Made by a program: the position numbers and the translations under genes. From Dastarcus helophoroides (lineage: Eukaryota > Arthropoda > Insecta > Coleoptera > Bothrideridae): 64,000 bases of DNA. Positions 12,154 to 24,049 of the stretch are shown here, in pieces. Positions within the stretch are counted from its first letter, which is position 1, and each line of letters starts with the position of its first letter. The notes under the pieces were generated by a model, which saw only the letters and a list, made by a program, of their open reading frames with translations, did not search any database and was not told where the DNA came from. The stretch covers positions 11,540,587 to 11,604,586 of the forward strand of contig CM053326.1 in NCBI GenBank assembly GCA_028583605.1. The letters run 5' to 3'.

Positions 12154-14061
12154 GGTAAAGTGCTCCAAATTAAACCATGTAGCCTGTAGTTTTGTAAATG
12201 TATGATTGTAATGTTTTATAAGCCGTTAAAATTTCAATTACACTTTTGTAAATTTACTGAAGGCCTTATGAACACTCGGAATGTAATACTCACGACGTAA
12301 AAAAATTTTTTTTGAAGGGTGGCAAATGGTTCAATATAAGAAATCGGTTGCCAAATTTAAACCACTAGTTCCTCAAATTGAAACTACCTATAAAAACTAT
12401 GAGTAGGTACTTTCGAAAGACAGTTAAATTTTTATTTAAAAATAGAAAAAACAGAAAAGGGTACAAACCTACAAACAATATACATACATATTAAAAATAA
12501 ATTAAAAAAAACAAGCATTGAAAAACAAAAATAAACTAAAAACTCAAGGGGTTTTACACACATGTCTGACTAATAAACTTCTTAAACAAACTTACTTTTC
12601 CGCATTTGCAATGAAACACGTTTTGCACTTCACACCTTAAATCATATTCTGAACTTCTTCCTCTTCACATTGCTTATAATATCGATGTTGCTCGTCACCT
12701 GTCGTTGCTACTTTTGTATTGACTACTAGTGAGTTCTACTGCTTTCTAAATACGGAAGGCTTTGCTGGTTTTCCTTAAAGATAAAGCTTCGACACATTTA
12801 GATAATGTGGCAATTTCCAGTAAGCTGGCAGAGAATATTGATGCTCAGGTTTCTGATGAGGTTTTGGCAACATCCCTAGAGAGAGGTGTTGAACAATTTC
12901 TGTTTTGAATTTTTTTTTAAAGTGCTAATGGAATATCATCGTTAGGACTAAAGCCATTATTTTGAACTTTATTTGATTCAAGTTTAAGAACTACGAGTCC
13001 AGCAAAATCCGAATCTTGCAAGATGTATCTATCTACTGGAAATACTCCAGATGCCCTAAATCCATTAATGGCATTTTCTATCCTTGCCGTCTTTCCATAA
13101 GCTTTATTTAATAATGAAGCCACTGGCTACTGTTACACTCTCTGTTCAAGATTAATCCTTAACCATTTTTTCAATGCTTGGGTGTAATACACCTCCACTG
13201 GCTTGAAAAAAGAACGGTGAAGTGGTTGCAGGCGATATGTCGTATGACCTGACAACTGCACCATAACAATTGCATTTTCTCGTGCCACTAACAGAGCATC
13301 TAAGTAAGACTTCGAACATCTTTTACAACGAGTCGAAAAAGAGATTCTGAGAGTTTAATAATATGGTTTGACCACAATTCTTCTAAAGTATTATTGAAAA
13401 TATGGTTCCTGCCTAATAATTTAATAGAACCTTTGGCCACTTTGTTTGACTCTCGAATATGCCGAAGTAACGTCGATTTAGGTATTCCATAATCGTTACT
13501 GCATTTATTTAGACCTTTTTTCCCCTCTTTGTATGCTACTAGCGCTAGTTCCAAATCGGACGCCAACCATTTTTCCTAATTTCCCCCTTTTGACATTTGC
13601 AAAATAGACCAGACCACTTGAAAGCTCGTAAAGCAAACAAAAGTTTTCTAATTTAAGGTTTAATTTAGGCAACCGTTTATGGTTCAAATTGGGAAACTGT
13701 CAATAAAATATATATTGTAACCTTACGTTTCTACATACATGAATTTTAAATACTCGTAAATAGTGTTACATATGCCAAAAACTATGGCAATTTTAGTGAC
13801 AATTACAAAAATGTTCCTTCCTTTAACAGAATATTGAAATTTTTTTGGAGACTTAGATCTAGTTTTATGTGAAAACTGTCCACAACACACTCAGGCGGAA
13901 AATTGCTGAATTCTGACGGAAATTATTATAAAATTGCTGAGCTTACCGCGTCTACATACATAGATTCAGCTATTTAACGCAGGTGGCGCTAAATGTTTAA
14001 TAAGGTAGGAACATTTAGGGGGTTTAATTTAGGAAGTGGTTCAATTTGGGGTACATTACCC
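12154..14061. mobile_element. internally deleted pogo-like DNA transposon
   Basis: The left end reads GGTAAAGTGCTCCAAATTAAAC and the right end, reverse-complemented, reads GGTAATGTACCCCAAATTGAAC, so they are imperfect inverted repeats. Further copies of the (C)AAATTTAAACC word occur just inside both ends (12340-12400 and 13650-13700), in the manner of sub-terminal repeats. The interior carries N- and C-terminal remnants of a pogo/Tigger transposase on the minus strand. Confidence 0.6.
12917..13566 (-). pseudogene. pogo/Tigger-type transposase, middle deleted
   Basis: The minus-strand translation begins with a psq/CENP-B type helix-turn-helix: residues reading ALVAYKEGKKGLNKCSNDYG then IPKSTLLRHI. 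It jumps, after a stop near 13300, to VQLSGHTTYRLQPLHRSFFKP, which corresponds to the HS/T..LQPLD..FF block near the end of the pogo catalytic domain. The frame then runs to a C-terminal segment with LLNKAYGKTARIENAINGF and ASGVFPVDRYI. Two to three frames are needed. The DDE catalytic residues lay in the deleted middle, so the copy cannot be active. A family member is normally several hundred residues long; here about 200 remain. Confidence 0.75.
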
Positions 14062-14154
14062 CATCTTCCTTATTTTTGAGTTTTTGGCGTTATTGTATTA
14101 GAACTTTTTTGCTTCAAATATAATTCTCTATTTAATAGTTATGTAATATACAGG

Positions 14155-14683
14155 ATGTGCCATTAAAAAAATATGTTTTTGGTTAATAACTCTAAAACGC
14201 GAGGTTTAATTGTTTTTTCGTTTTCGCCAGTGCAATCACCATAAAAAATATTACAACTTTGCCCATTCAAGTGACATTGTAGCTTCAATAACAAAAAAGA
14301 TAGCAACAGTGCGCACTTAGAACAGGGTGTATAGTTGATTTGAAGAAACATGATATTTGAAGAGACGTAACAAATTATTAGAGAAACTTTAATAAACGTT
14401 AACACGTCAATCTACTACAGGTTAGAACAGTGTTTCCCAATCGGTTTTTGTAAGTGACACACTTTCCTATTGAGTAAAAAAGGGCGACACATCACGCACC
14501 AAAAATAAATTAGTAGATGACTAAAAAAAAGTTTTTAAGAACGCCTAACAATTTTTTGACAACCAAACAAAAAAAAACGATCTCATGACTTTTTAACAAC
14601 AAATGTAGAATAGATATATCAAATTGGGTAATAAGCACCAAGTAAGAAGTTTGGAATTATTACAGAAAAACGTTCTATTATGA
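14155..14683. mobile_element. two transposon ends, including a hAT-type terminus at 14428
   Basis: TACAGGATGTGCC near 14153 has the form of a Tc1/mariner-like outer end. CAGTGTTTCCCAATCGG at 14428, followed by GCGACACATCAC, has the form of a hAT terminus. No partner ends were found for either, so both are fragments or are broken by the element at 14684. Confidence 0.4.
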
Positions 14684-17537
14684 TTAGAGACCGGATTCTA
14701 GGTAAAACCCTATGATCCTACCTTTTCACCTTTTTTGACGTTTTTCATATGTGACTGCCTAAATTTTAATTTTGCTTGTTTTTTGCCTTTTTATACATGA
14801 TCGGTCTTATTTTCAGAAAGTTTCGTGCCTATTTATCCTTTTCTATGGATTTCCTTAGTCCTATTGTGACCCAGGACAATTGAACCATGTTGCCTATTTA
14901 TCTTAATTTAATTTTTAAATAAAAACAGATATATGGGTAAGAAGATAAAATTACTCGAAAGATATTTCTTTTCTAAATTTTATTTTTGGACTGTCTTCTA
15001 TAAACCGCGCTTGCGTGCGAAAAATGTCTCTATTTAAAGACATAGTTTGAAGTCAGCTGGAGAAAAATTGGTTTTTTTTTTCAAATTTCGATTTAAATTC
15101 GTAATTTTAACTTTTATCTCAAAAAAGTTTGCACCAGAATATTTGGAATTTGGATATTCTTTCTAAATTCTGAAACATTAGATGTTTTTTTTAAAGTTCA
15201 AGTTTCCTCCTAGGATCCAACTCTTTTTCTAATTGGCTACAACTTCAATTTTTTTTCATTTGGGTAATCTTAAAATTTCAATGTTTTCTAGAATTATTGT
15301 TGCTATTTGAATTTGTAATATCGAAATGCATTTGATTCTTCGGAATTTCGAAAAAAGGTTTTCACCATAAAGCTATTTATCATTTTAATTTAGAGTTTTA
15401 TCTTTAATCTTAGATTTTCAGCCTTTTTTGGAAATTTTAAGTTTCAATTGTTCTGTTAAATGCGAAGTATGCCTATATTTCTACTTTTTTTTTCTCAAAA
15501 TTCAGAGTTAAAGTTTTGGTTATTACTTTAAACTCACATATATTTTCTTAAAATTTCGACTCTTTCTAGAATTCTGAAAATTTTGGGGAAATTTTTGTGA
15601 AAAATGTCATATATCGAAATTCTTAACCTAATCTCGAGTTTTTTGAATTTGGAATTTTAATTCAAAATGTCCAGAAAACTCTACATTTGGAGTGAACAAA
15701 GTCGTTTTAAAAAAAGATTAATTACGACCAAGTTTATATTTTAAAAAAACCGACTAAATTCATTAATAATCATTTCTGAAAGTATAACTTTGTTAGAAAT
15801 TTTATACTTCGAAAAAGTAAAATATATTAATTTTTAACAAATTTACCTGTCCAAACTCGAAGTTTTTAGGTTTTTAAATTCGAAATTTTAGAAATAAGTT
15901 GACATTTAGAACTAATGTCTAAATCTCAAAAAAAGCCATAATTTTTGGTAAAAAAGGTTTGAAGTCAAGATTTTCGGAAAAAAAGAAGAAAAAATGTAAA
16001 AAATATAAGTTTCAATTAGGAATTCTAGAAAAAATCTCGTATTTCCAAAAGATCAAGTCTATTAAATAACTAACAACATTCAACATTTTGGCTTCATGTA
16101 AAATTCAGATAAGAAACTTTGACATTTCATGAAACCTTTAGTGTTTTCTCAAAATTGCCAGGATACTTTAAAAAAAATTAAATGACGAGAGAGAAAGTCA
16201 AAGGAAGAAGCTTGAATTTTAAGCCAATACTAATGTAAAAATTTTGAAACAAAAACTTAAGTTATTAAGCCAATTTTTCTCAGAATTTCGACTTTAATAT
16301 TAGCAGTAAATATTTTATAGATCAAGAATTTTTAAAAATATGAATTTAAAGTTGAAATATTGTGATTAAAAGTAAAAAAAATTCTTAATTAAAGTTGAAA
16401 TTTGGCAACTAAGATAGAAATTACAATATATTTTTGGAAGTTTTCACTTGGAAGCCGAAATTTTGAGTCGAATTTTGGGAATCATAATCGAAACATAAAA
16501 ATTAACGTCACAACAAAAATCGACATTTTTTATTCTGAATTTAAAATTTTACGAAAAAATTAAAAATGTCGAAGTAAATTGATTGATTAAAGTTATAAAA
16601 GAATCCCGAATTTTACAGTTTAAAAATGCTCAAATTTTGTGTACAACTCAAAATTTATTAAACAATTACATTTTAGCCATTTTTCTAAAGTTTAATTGAC
16701 CTTTTACGAAAATTACAAAAGAAATTCCCAAAAAAGTTATTAAAAAATGTCTTCTCAAAATTATGGCTTAAAAGGAGAATTTATATTTTTAGTAAAAAGT
16801 TGAATATTCAAAATTTTATTTAATTTTTTAATTCTAAAATTGTAAAAATATTATCACAAAATCAAGTTTTTCTTGAAATTTCGTGTCAAATCTCGAAAGA
16901 TCACTTTATAAATTTCCAGTTTTTCTTAAAATGTGAAGTTTTTCTTAAAATGCGCAGTTTAAGTTTGACATTTTTAACCTACAAAATTCGACATTTTGTT
17001 TAATAAAATTTAAAACTTAGATCGAAATTTCGAATAAAAAGGTGGAAATGTCAAGCAAAGTTTAAATTATCTAAAAAAACAAATCAAGCTTAACCTTGAA
17101 ATGATGAATTTTTTCTCGAATTTTCGACCTTTAGTCTGATAATTAAATTTTGATTTTTTCTAGAAAGTGTAAACTTTAAACGAAACCTCGGATTTAAAAG
17201 TTAAAATTTCGAAAAAAATTCGAATAAGTTTAAAATTAAAAATTTTAAGATTTATCGTGAAAAATGGAGAATGAACTCGAAAGAATTTCATTTGAAAATA
17301 TTATACTTCTCAATATCCCAAGTATATACTAAAATTTAATTTTTTAAAAAATTTCGGATGAAAGTTCAAAATGGCCAATCAATTTTTTTCTTGTTAATTG
17401 TGAGTTTTGGCCTGTTAATGCCTTTTTTAGGGTATTTTACCCCTTAAATGCCTTTTTTTAGTTGTACGTTGTTGCCTAATTTAACATTTTAGTCACCATT
17501 TTACCTGATTTGAGAGTGCCTAAAATCCGGTCTCTAA
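14684..17537. mobile_element. 2.85-kb nonautonomous TIR element carrying minisatellite-like DNA (family A, copy 1)
   Basis: The left end TTAGAGACCGGATTCTAGG and the reverse complement of the right end match at 18 of 19 positions. Just inside each end is unique-looking sequence (CCTTTTCACCTTTTTTGACG on the left, TGCCTTTTTTAG repeats on the right). About 2.3 kb of degenerate TTCGA/AATTTT phrases in both orientations fills the middle. There is no transposase. A second copy starts at 35543 and shares long stretches, for example ATTCATTAATAATCATTTCT. A miniature copy is at 5075. I found no convincing target-site duplication, so the superfamily is open. Confidence 0.75.
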
Positions 17538-17856
17538 TTTTGATGTATGATTAAGTTAATTAATTAAATAAAGTTAGTAGTCAAACTAGCACTTGGCGCT
17601 TTGTTGGGATATTGGCGATCGTATTTAGTACCTGTTTAGAGTAAAAACTAAAAAACATATTTTTCTGCACTGAACGTCTAGTTTAAGACAACATTTTTGT
17701 ACTTTATTTCTTTGTCGATTAATTATTAACAGTAAAACGGTAACTACTTTAATTCATTTTATAATGTTCTTTAATTCTTTTATTGTTAGCTTATTTAAAA
17801 ATTATAAGCACTAGTGACGGGAAATTATTTATGGAATAACAATGCAACTGCCAAGG

Positions 17857-18560
17857 CAGGGTTTCTTAAACTGGGGTTCATGGACGTTTGAGGCATCTAC
17901 ATCATGAGTTCGGGGGTCTATTGGTCGCGTACCTAACGGTTCTTTCACACGGAGATCCGTAAGGCTCGTCCTCGCGAACGGGAGCTTTTTCCGCTCCTAC
18001 CTGCCACCCTTTCACACGAAGAGCCGTAAGGCTCGTCCTCGCAAGCGGGAGTTTTTTCCGCTCCTACCTTCCACTCTTTCACACGCTATCGCAGTTCTTG
18101 TATAACTTGGCATAGGGCCGAAGGGCGGATCGGATCAGGGTTGTTATCTTTTGTGTCGAAAAAATTGTGGTAGTCTCTCAATGCAAAAGCTCTTCGTATC
18201 CAAAAATTTTTATTACAAAAAAAAATCAATTGGCAGTATTGCGCAAAATTCAGACACACGAAATGTTGATCGGGACTGTACTGATTGAATGAATTAACAA
18301 TTCTACATCAAAATCCATTTCGAATTAACGCTGGGGAGCGAGAGCCATGAAAGATTGTCGTTCTTCTCGTGTGAATGCCCCCATTCCTCCCTTTGCATTT
18401 CGAGCAAGAAACGTGACTCCCTTCTAAGCGGACGGCTCTAAATGCACGAGCCTTACTGGCTCTCACTCGAAGCCCCTATGTGAAAGCTCCATTGTACTCT
18501 TTGCATTTCAATCTCGGGAGCCTTCCGCTCGCTCGCGAGTGCACAGGAATTTTGCTGTCT
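17857..18560. mobile_element. hAT-like end followed by a GC-rich element with 67-bp tandem repeats
   Basis: CAGGGTTTCTTAAACTGGGG at 17857 has the form of a hAT terminus. From 17942 a 67-bp unit starting CTTTCACAC and containing CGTAAGGCTCGTCCTCGC is repeated at 18009 and begins again at 18076. Near 18440-18486 an inverted relative ends in ATGTGAAAG and contains CGAGCCTTACTGGCTCTC, so 17942-18486 may be a separate element bounded by inverted ends. This is the most G+C-rich patch in the window and has no coding frame that I recognise. Confidence 0.5.
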
Positions 18561-18570
18561 CCGACTGTTT

Positions 18571-18729
18571 TGTATGCTTAAAAAATCTTGCCCATAGGGA
18601 AATCAATCCTATTAGTTCCTGCGAGTATTTCACATGAAAGTACTTGTAGAAAAAAGACAAATGACCAACCATTCGCTTGTGCTTCAGTGTTTCGGCAAAA
18701 TCCGATCAAACTCTCGTCATCAATTAGAC
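18571..18729 (-). pseudogene. Jockey-type LINE fragment, distal half of an interrupted copy
   Basis: The minus-strand translation reads IDDESLIGFCRNTEAQ then GWSFVFFLQVLSCE, the equivalent of LIDDESLTDSLQTLE and GDLSLFYKYFYGKC in the copy at 4410. It continues the LINE segment at 21447-21910 once the hAT element between them is removed. Frameshifts are evident. Confidence 0.8.
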
Positions 18730-21446
18730 CAGAGGCCGGCAAACCGCGGCTCGCGAGCCACATGCGGCTCCTTTAAGAGACAATTGCAGCTCTTTAAATT
18801 CCCCTAAAAAAATAAATAAAAAAAGCTCCAATGGACAAATACACACAGAAAATGAGTACTTATTAAACAAGTGACCTACAGAAGTCGAAATTTCCAAAAA
18901 GACTTTTCTAGGAAATTTTACGTTAAATTATGATTTCAAGAAGTATTTTTCCGAATTTTTTGATTGATTTTTATTAGCATTTTGAAAAGCCACATGACAT
19001 TTGAAATTTCTAGAAAAAGACCAATTTTGGAAGTCGAAATTTCTAAAAAATATTTTTCTCATGATTTTAACTTTTTTATTATAAATTTTCTGCAGCCTTG
19101 AAATTTCGTGCAAAAAAGTTGAATTACTTTTGTGAGAAAGAAAATCTAAATTTACAGAAAATGTCAAAGTTCGAAATACAAGGTGAAATTTCCAGCAAAA
19201 GCCGAATTTTGAGAAAAAGAAAGAGATTTCGATAACATTAAGAAAAAGAGACTTCAAAAAAATTTGGAAAAAGGAAGAGATTTCGAAAAAATTGAGAAAA
19301 AGGTAGAAATTTCGAAAAAAAAATTATTAAAAGTTCTCAAAAAGAGGTACAATTTTGGAAAAAAACGTCGAATTTCGACAATAGATTGAAACCTAGAACA
19401 AATTGAAAACCTGAAATTTTTAGACATATTTGAATTTTTGGAAAAACTGTAAAATATCAGAAAGAGGAATTGTAAAACTAAACTGGAGCTTAAAAGAAAT
19501 TATCAAATTTTAAAAAAGCCAAAGTTTTTCAGGGGGTAAGGAAAAAAGTCATATTTTAGGAAAAATTTCAAGGAAAAAGTCAACATTTTAAGAAAAGCTC
19601 CAAATTTCGACAAAAAATTTGCAGTGTTTTTAGAGAAATTTAATTTTGAGAAGAAATTTGAAATTTTGAGAACAAGATTATTTTTAAAAAAATCCAAATT
19701 TTCTGATAATTTAGAATTTTGAGAAAATTAGTAAAATAATTGCCAAACAAAAGAGAATGTCGATAAAACTTCCAGTTTCGAGAAAAGTATTGACATTTAA
19801 ACGGTGGTCAGAAAAAGTTAAATTTTAAGAAAAAAATTAAATTTTGAGATTTAAAAATAGATGAATTTAGTTCAAAAATAAAAGCTGAAATCTCCAGAAA
19901 ATACCGAATTTGGAAAAAAGTGATTTCGAAAAAACTGAATTAGTTCTCAAAAAGATAAAAAAAACGTCGAATTTCGACAATAGATTGAAACCCAGAACAA
20001 ATTTGAAACCCGAAATTTTTAGACAAATTTAAATTTTGTAACAAATTGTAAAATTTCGAAAAGAGAAATTGTGAAAAATTGAAAGCTTAGAACAAATCGT
20101 CGAACTTTTAAAAAGTTGCACTTTTCCAGAGAAAGTTAAATTTTGAGAATAAATTTGAAATTTAGAGAACAAGACGAATTTAAAAAAAACTCCAAATGTT
20201 CAGATAAAATCCAATTTTGATAGAATTGGTAAAATAACTGGAAGGAAAAGACAAAAGAAACAAGAAAAAGAAAGGTCAAATTTTAAGAAAAAAAAATCAA
20301 ATTTTGAGATTGCCAAACATTTTGAAAATTGACGAATTTTGTCCAAAAAATCACAGCTTGCAGAAACAGTAAAATGTCGAATTTTATGTTTAAATTTCTA
20401 AAATAGCCGAATTTTGCGAAACAAGTTCAAATTTGTAGAAAATAAATAAAAGTTTAAATGCTTGGTAAAAGCCAATATTTGCGCAAAATGGCCAAATTTG
20501 GAGAAAGACCGAATTTTCAAAAGAATACAGAAATTTCGAGAAAGGTGTTGAAGTGTTGAAAAGTGTGACAGTCAAATTTTGAGATTAAATGTTTTGAAAA
20601 TATGTAGATAAATGTTATCAAAAAAATCGCAGTTTGCAGAACAAAATAAATTGTTGAATTTTAAATGTCGAAATTTTGACCGAATTTTGCGTAACAAGTC
20701 CAAATTTGTTAAAAATAAATAAAAGTTTAAATATTTAGCCAAAGTCAATTTTGGGAAAAATGCCGAAATTTGTTAAAAAGACAAATTTTAAAAAGAATGT
20801 AAAAAGTTCTAAAAAAAGCCGCAATCTAGAAAAAAGTCGAAAAAAACTACTTTTGAAAAAAAGTCATCTTTGAGAATAGATCTAAATTTCGAAAAAAGAT
20901 AACTTTGAAAAAGAGGTCGAAATCTTCAAAAACTATTTTACTAAACATCTCCAATTACTTCAAATTTTTACTTTTTTTTTTATTAAAAAATCGACAAAAG
21001 ATGAATATTTGAAAAATAAGTCGAATCTTCCAGTAATTTTAATTAGAAAAAAGTAAACATTTTCCCAAATTGTCGAATTTTGGGAAGAAAGGAAGATTTG
21101 GGCTAAAAGTCTAATTTTAGGAACAAAATAGATATAAAAACGATATAAAGACTAATATAGAGAAGAGTTAATAAAGTCGAAATTGTGTAAAAAGAGGCAA
21201 ATTTTGAAGTAAAGGTCTAAATTTTGAGAGATAAAAGGTCTTTTGGGGTGAAATATATTTTCGTTTGACCACAGGAGTCAGAGGGGTCTCTCTCTCTCTC
21301 TGTTCCATATTTTGTCTGATTTATCTGATTTAATTTTGAGATAAAATGTAAAATCAGAAATAAAAATTTGTGGCTCTTTGAAATTCACGAAATCAATTTT
21401 TTTTACTGTGCCTGGATCTTTCGGTTTAAAAGTTTGCCGACCCATG
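18730..21446. mobile_element. 2.7-kb nonautonomous hAT-like element filled with minisatellite-like DNA
   Basis: The left end CAGAGGCCGGCAAACCGCGG and the reverse complement of the right end CATGGGTCGGCAAAC are clearly related, and both inner sides contain the GGCTC.TTTG.A word. The flanks are AATTAGAC (18722-18729) and AATAGAT (21447-21453), an eroded 8-bp target-site duplication of the size hAT elements make. Outside them a single LINE fragment continues across the insertion. The interior from about 18880 to 21260 is purine-sense GAAATTTCGAAAAAG-type DNA, and no transposase is present. Confidence 0.8.
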
Positions 21447-21910
21447 AATAGATGAATTGTTCTTCTTTGAAGTGAATTCAAAAGAACCAAAGTCAGTTTT
21501 GGGGCTGAACTCCGAACATGAGAACAGTGTTCTACTGTCGGCCTAAATTGATATTTGTATAAAGTGAGCAGCTGATGAGATCTGACGTACTTTTTAGCTC
21601 TAAAAAGAAAGGCTAGGTTCTGAAAGGCGGACTTGGCAATGGCGCGCACATTATCGTCCCAAAAGAAGTTAGTGCTCTTATTCTCTCCCAGGCTAGTCAG
21701 ATTAGATCCCATCGGGAGGATTTTACCGTCTATGAGTATGCTTGTTGCATTAGCCGTTGATGTTTTCTTAGTCTTAGACAAAATCACGGCCTGAGTTTTT
21801 GAGGCATTAAAGTCTATCAGATTTTTCTTGCTCCATTCCAGAAAGATTTCAAGATCCCGATTAATCGTATGTCTCTGCTGTTTCCTTAGCCGATCTGAAG
21901 CAGCGATGAA
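21447..21910 (-). pseudogene. Jockey-type LINE reverse transcriptase fragment, proximal half of an interrupted copy
   Basis: The minus-strand translation runs through EIFLEWSKKNLIDFNASKTQ, then AVILSKTKK, TNFFWDDNVRAIAKSAF, LAFLFRAKK and YCSHV-like residues to LQRRTIHL. At that point it is cut by the hAT element. The block corresponds to the segment just after the reverse-transcriptase active site in Jockey ORF2. The catalytic motif itself is absent, so the copy is 5'-truncated. Confidence 0.8.
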
Positions 21911-24049
21911 TAATGGTTTGTTGTAGAAAAAAAAATATTTAAAAAATTTGAAATAAAGTTCGGAGAATTAAACATTTTGTATAGCTTGAGAAAAAATTCA
22001 CAGATTTCGCAATTCCTTGCAACCAACGGAGACATTGAAAATGATAACACCAAATAGAAACATAATTAACACTTTATTTAACATACAAGGTTATACAGGG
22101 TATTTACAAATTTCAAAGACAACGCTTGGCAGTTGATTTGGAATGATAAATAAATACGAATTACGAAAAAAAAAATAATAAAAAATGTTTACTTTTCGAA
22201 TTGCAGACTTTCAAAGTTGTTATAAAAAATAATTTAATTAATAATTTCATAACTTCTTTACCGATCGTGTTGAAATATGAAACCTTTATTTATTTAGATT
22301 AAAGACTAGAATCTTAGTGACGTCGACCCTTGTGTTATCCGACACCCCTTGAAATTCGCCACGACAATTATCTATGTATCTTCGAAGTAGTAAATAATAA
22401 TAATTACATAAAATATTGATTTACAACAATACGTATTACGTTTAGTTTTTATTTTTTTTATAACTGATTAAAATGTCGTTAAGGCTGACTGTGTTGAAAG
22501 TGTTTGCAGATGCACATGAATTTTATGGCCCTTCACAGTTTGTTTGAACCCCCTGGTTGAATAAGTAGTACATTTCAGAAATTTGTCATTCCGACAAGTG
22601 GTTCTTAGATATTCTGTCATCCCTATTTTGTCCAAGTTTAAGGATCATTTTATTGACACTGAATGTGCCTTCTTTCCTTTTTGAAAGGCAACGTTACAAT
22701 TAATAGACCACAGGGTGCTCGTAAGTAGTAATTGTCTTGAAAGTGTTATTCCTGGCCTTTTCTTCTTGGGATAAAAGTATTTTGTTTTCAGTTTCCTCGT
22801 GATCCTAACATTTATTGCCCCGGTCATGTAATTGTTTTTCCTGACAAGAATTTATTGTCTTTGAATTGCATGTCATATTTTTGTCTCTTTGAATGGACTT
22901 TTAAATGACTAGCTGCATTAAACCCAATTTGGTTTCTTGAAAATGAAGTTATTTTTTTCTGATTTCAATGGAATTTCTAATTACTCCCAAAATAAACTTG
23001 TTTCAGTTAATAAATCTATTTAGATTATTCCGCACTGAAATCAGGATCATCGAAAAAAACATTACAGGGCAGTTGAATGGCAAATTTATCAATCTTAAAA
23101 ATTGAGGTTGGTTTTGTGATTTTGTTTATCATATTACAGATCACACGTGAATTCGTTTAGATGTGATATTGATTCATATGTTACATTACTTCAAACTCTT
23201 TTAAAGAAAATTACAATTTTTTAACTAATGCTGAAGTAATGATGTTCGCTTGACACCCTTGGATTTAACAATGCTGGACATTGTTTAAAGTTACTGCACC
23301 TATTTCTAATTAAAACTAGAGCTGTACTGGTTGTACTGATTGCCATTTTCGCTTTGCATGATCGTTTAATTTTTCTGCTCTTATGGGAATAATAAATAAA
23401 GCAATTCCCTTTTTTGCCGAAAGCTCTAAAACCTTTGTTACAGTTAATTAGTTGTCTTAGACCGGGTTGTGTGGTTCTTCTAAATTAAAAAAAGTTTAGG
23501 ACGGTTGTGACCTGTTCTTTTATTTTAAAGCGGTCTTGCAGCAACTCTATTGCATAATTAATTAATAATAATAATTAGCTGATAATGACAATGATTCAAT
23601 AACGTCACTTGAATCTCCTTCCACAGAATCGCAAAGATAATGAAATTTCTTAATATCAAAAATACGCTTGTCGTAATGAACTGACCACTTAAATGAATCT
23701 AAAAACAAAAATGGGAAGCGATGAGGGCTTTAAATTAGTAGCAGATATGGTATTTAATTATCTCTAGCCGTTTAATAATGACAGAGTGAGTCTGATTGAA
23801 TTAGTAAATTTCAATTAATGTCAGTTAAAATTTTATCGGATGTTCAAATGAAAAAGTCATCAACTGTGCTCTAAGTTTTTTAGAAGAGAACGTAGCGAAC
23901 CCAGCATTCGATTACTTATTGATTATTTTGGTTGATCCGTCAAGGGTTATTTTGACGTCTTATTTATCCAGAGAGGTTAAAATTTTTTAACCTAAAGAAA
24001 ATCGTCTAGAAATCTATTTTACTCTTATTTTTACTCTTCTTTACAAAAT
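21911..24049. other. unassigned AT-rich DNA
   Basis: Short degenerate phrases occur near 21930-22000. A hAT-like word (TTTGAACCCCCTGG) lies near 22540-22556. No gene, RNA or complete element was recognised over the 2.1 kb. Confidence 0.35.

Noticed and set aside
21284..21302. (TC)n microsatellite
   Set aside because: About seven units only; too short to be notable in this context.
17857..22556. Pairing of the hAT-like end at 17857 with a TTTGAACCCCCTGG word near 22556 as one large element
   Set aside because: The flanks (CTGCCAAG and GTTGAATA) do not match and the similarity of the ends is weak.
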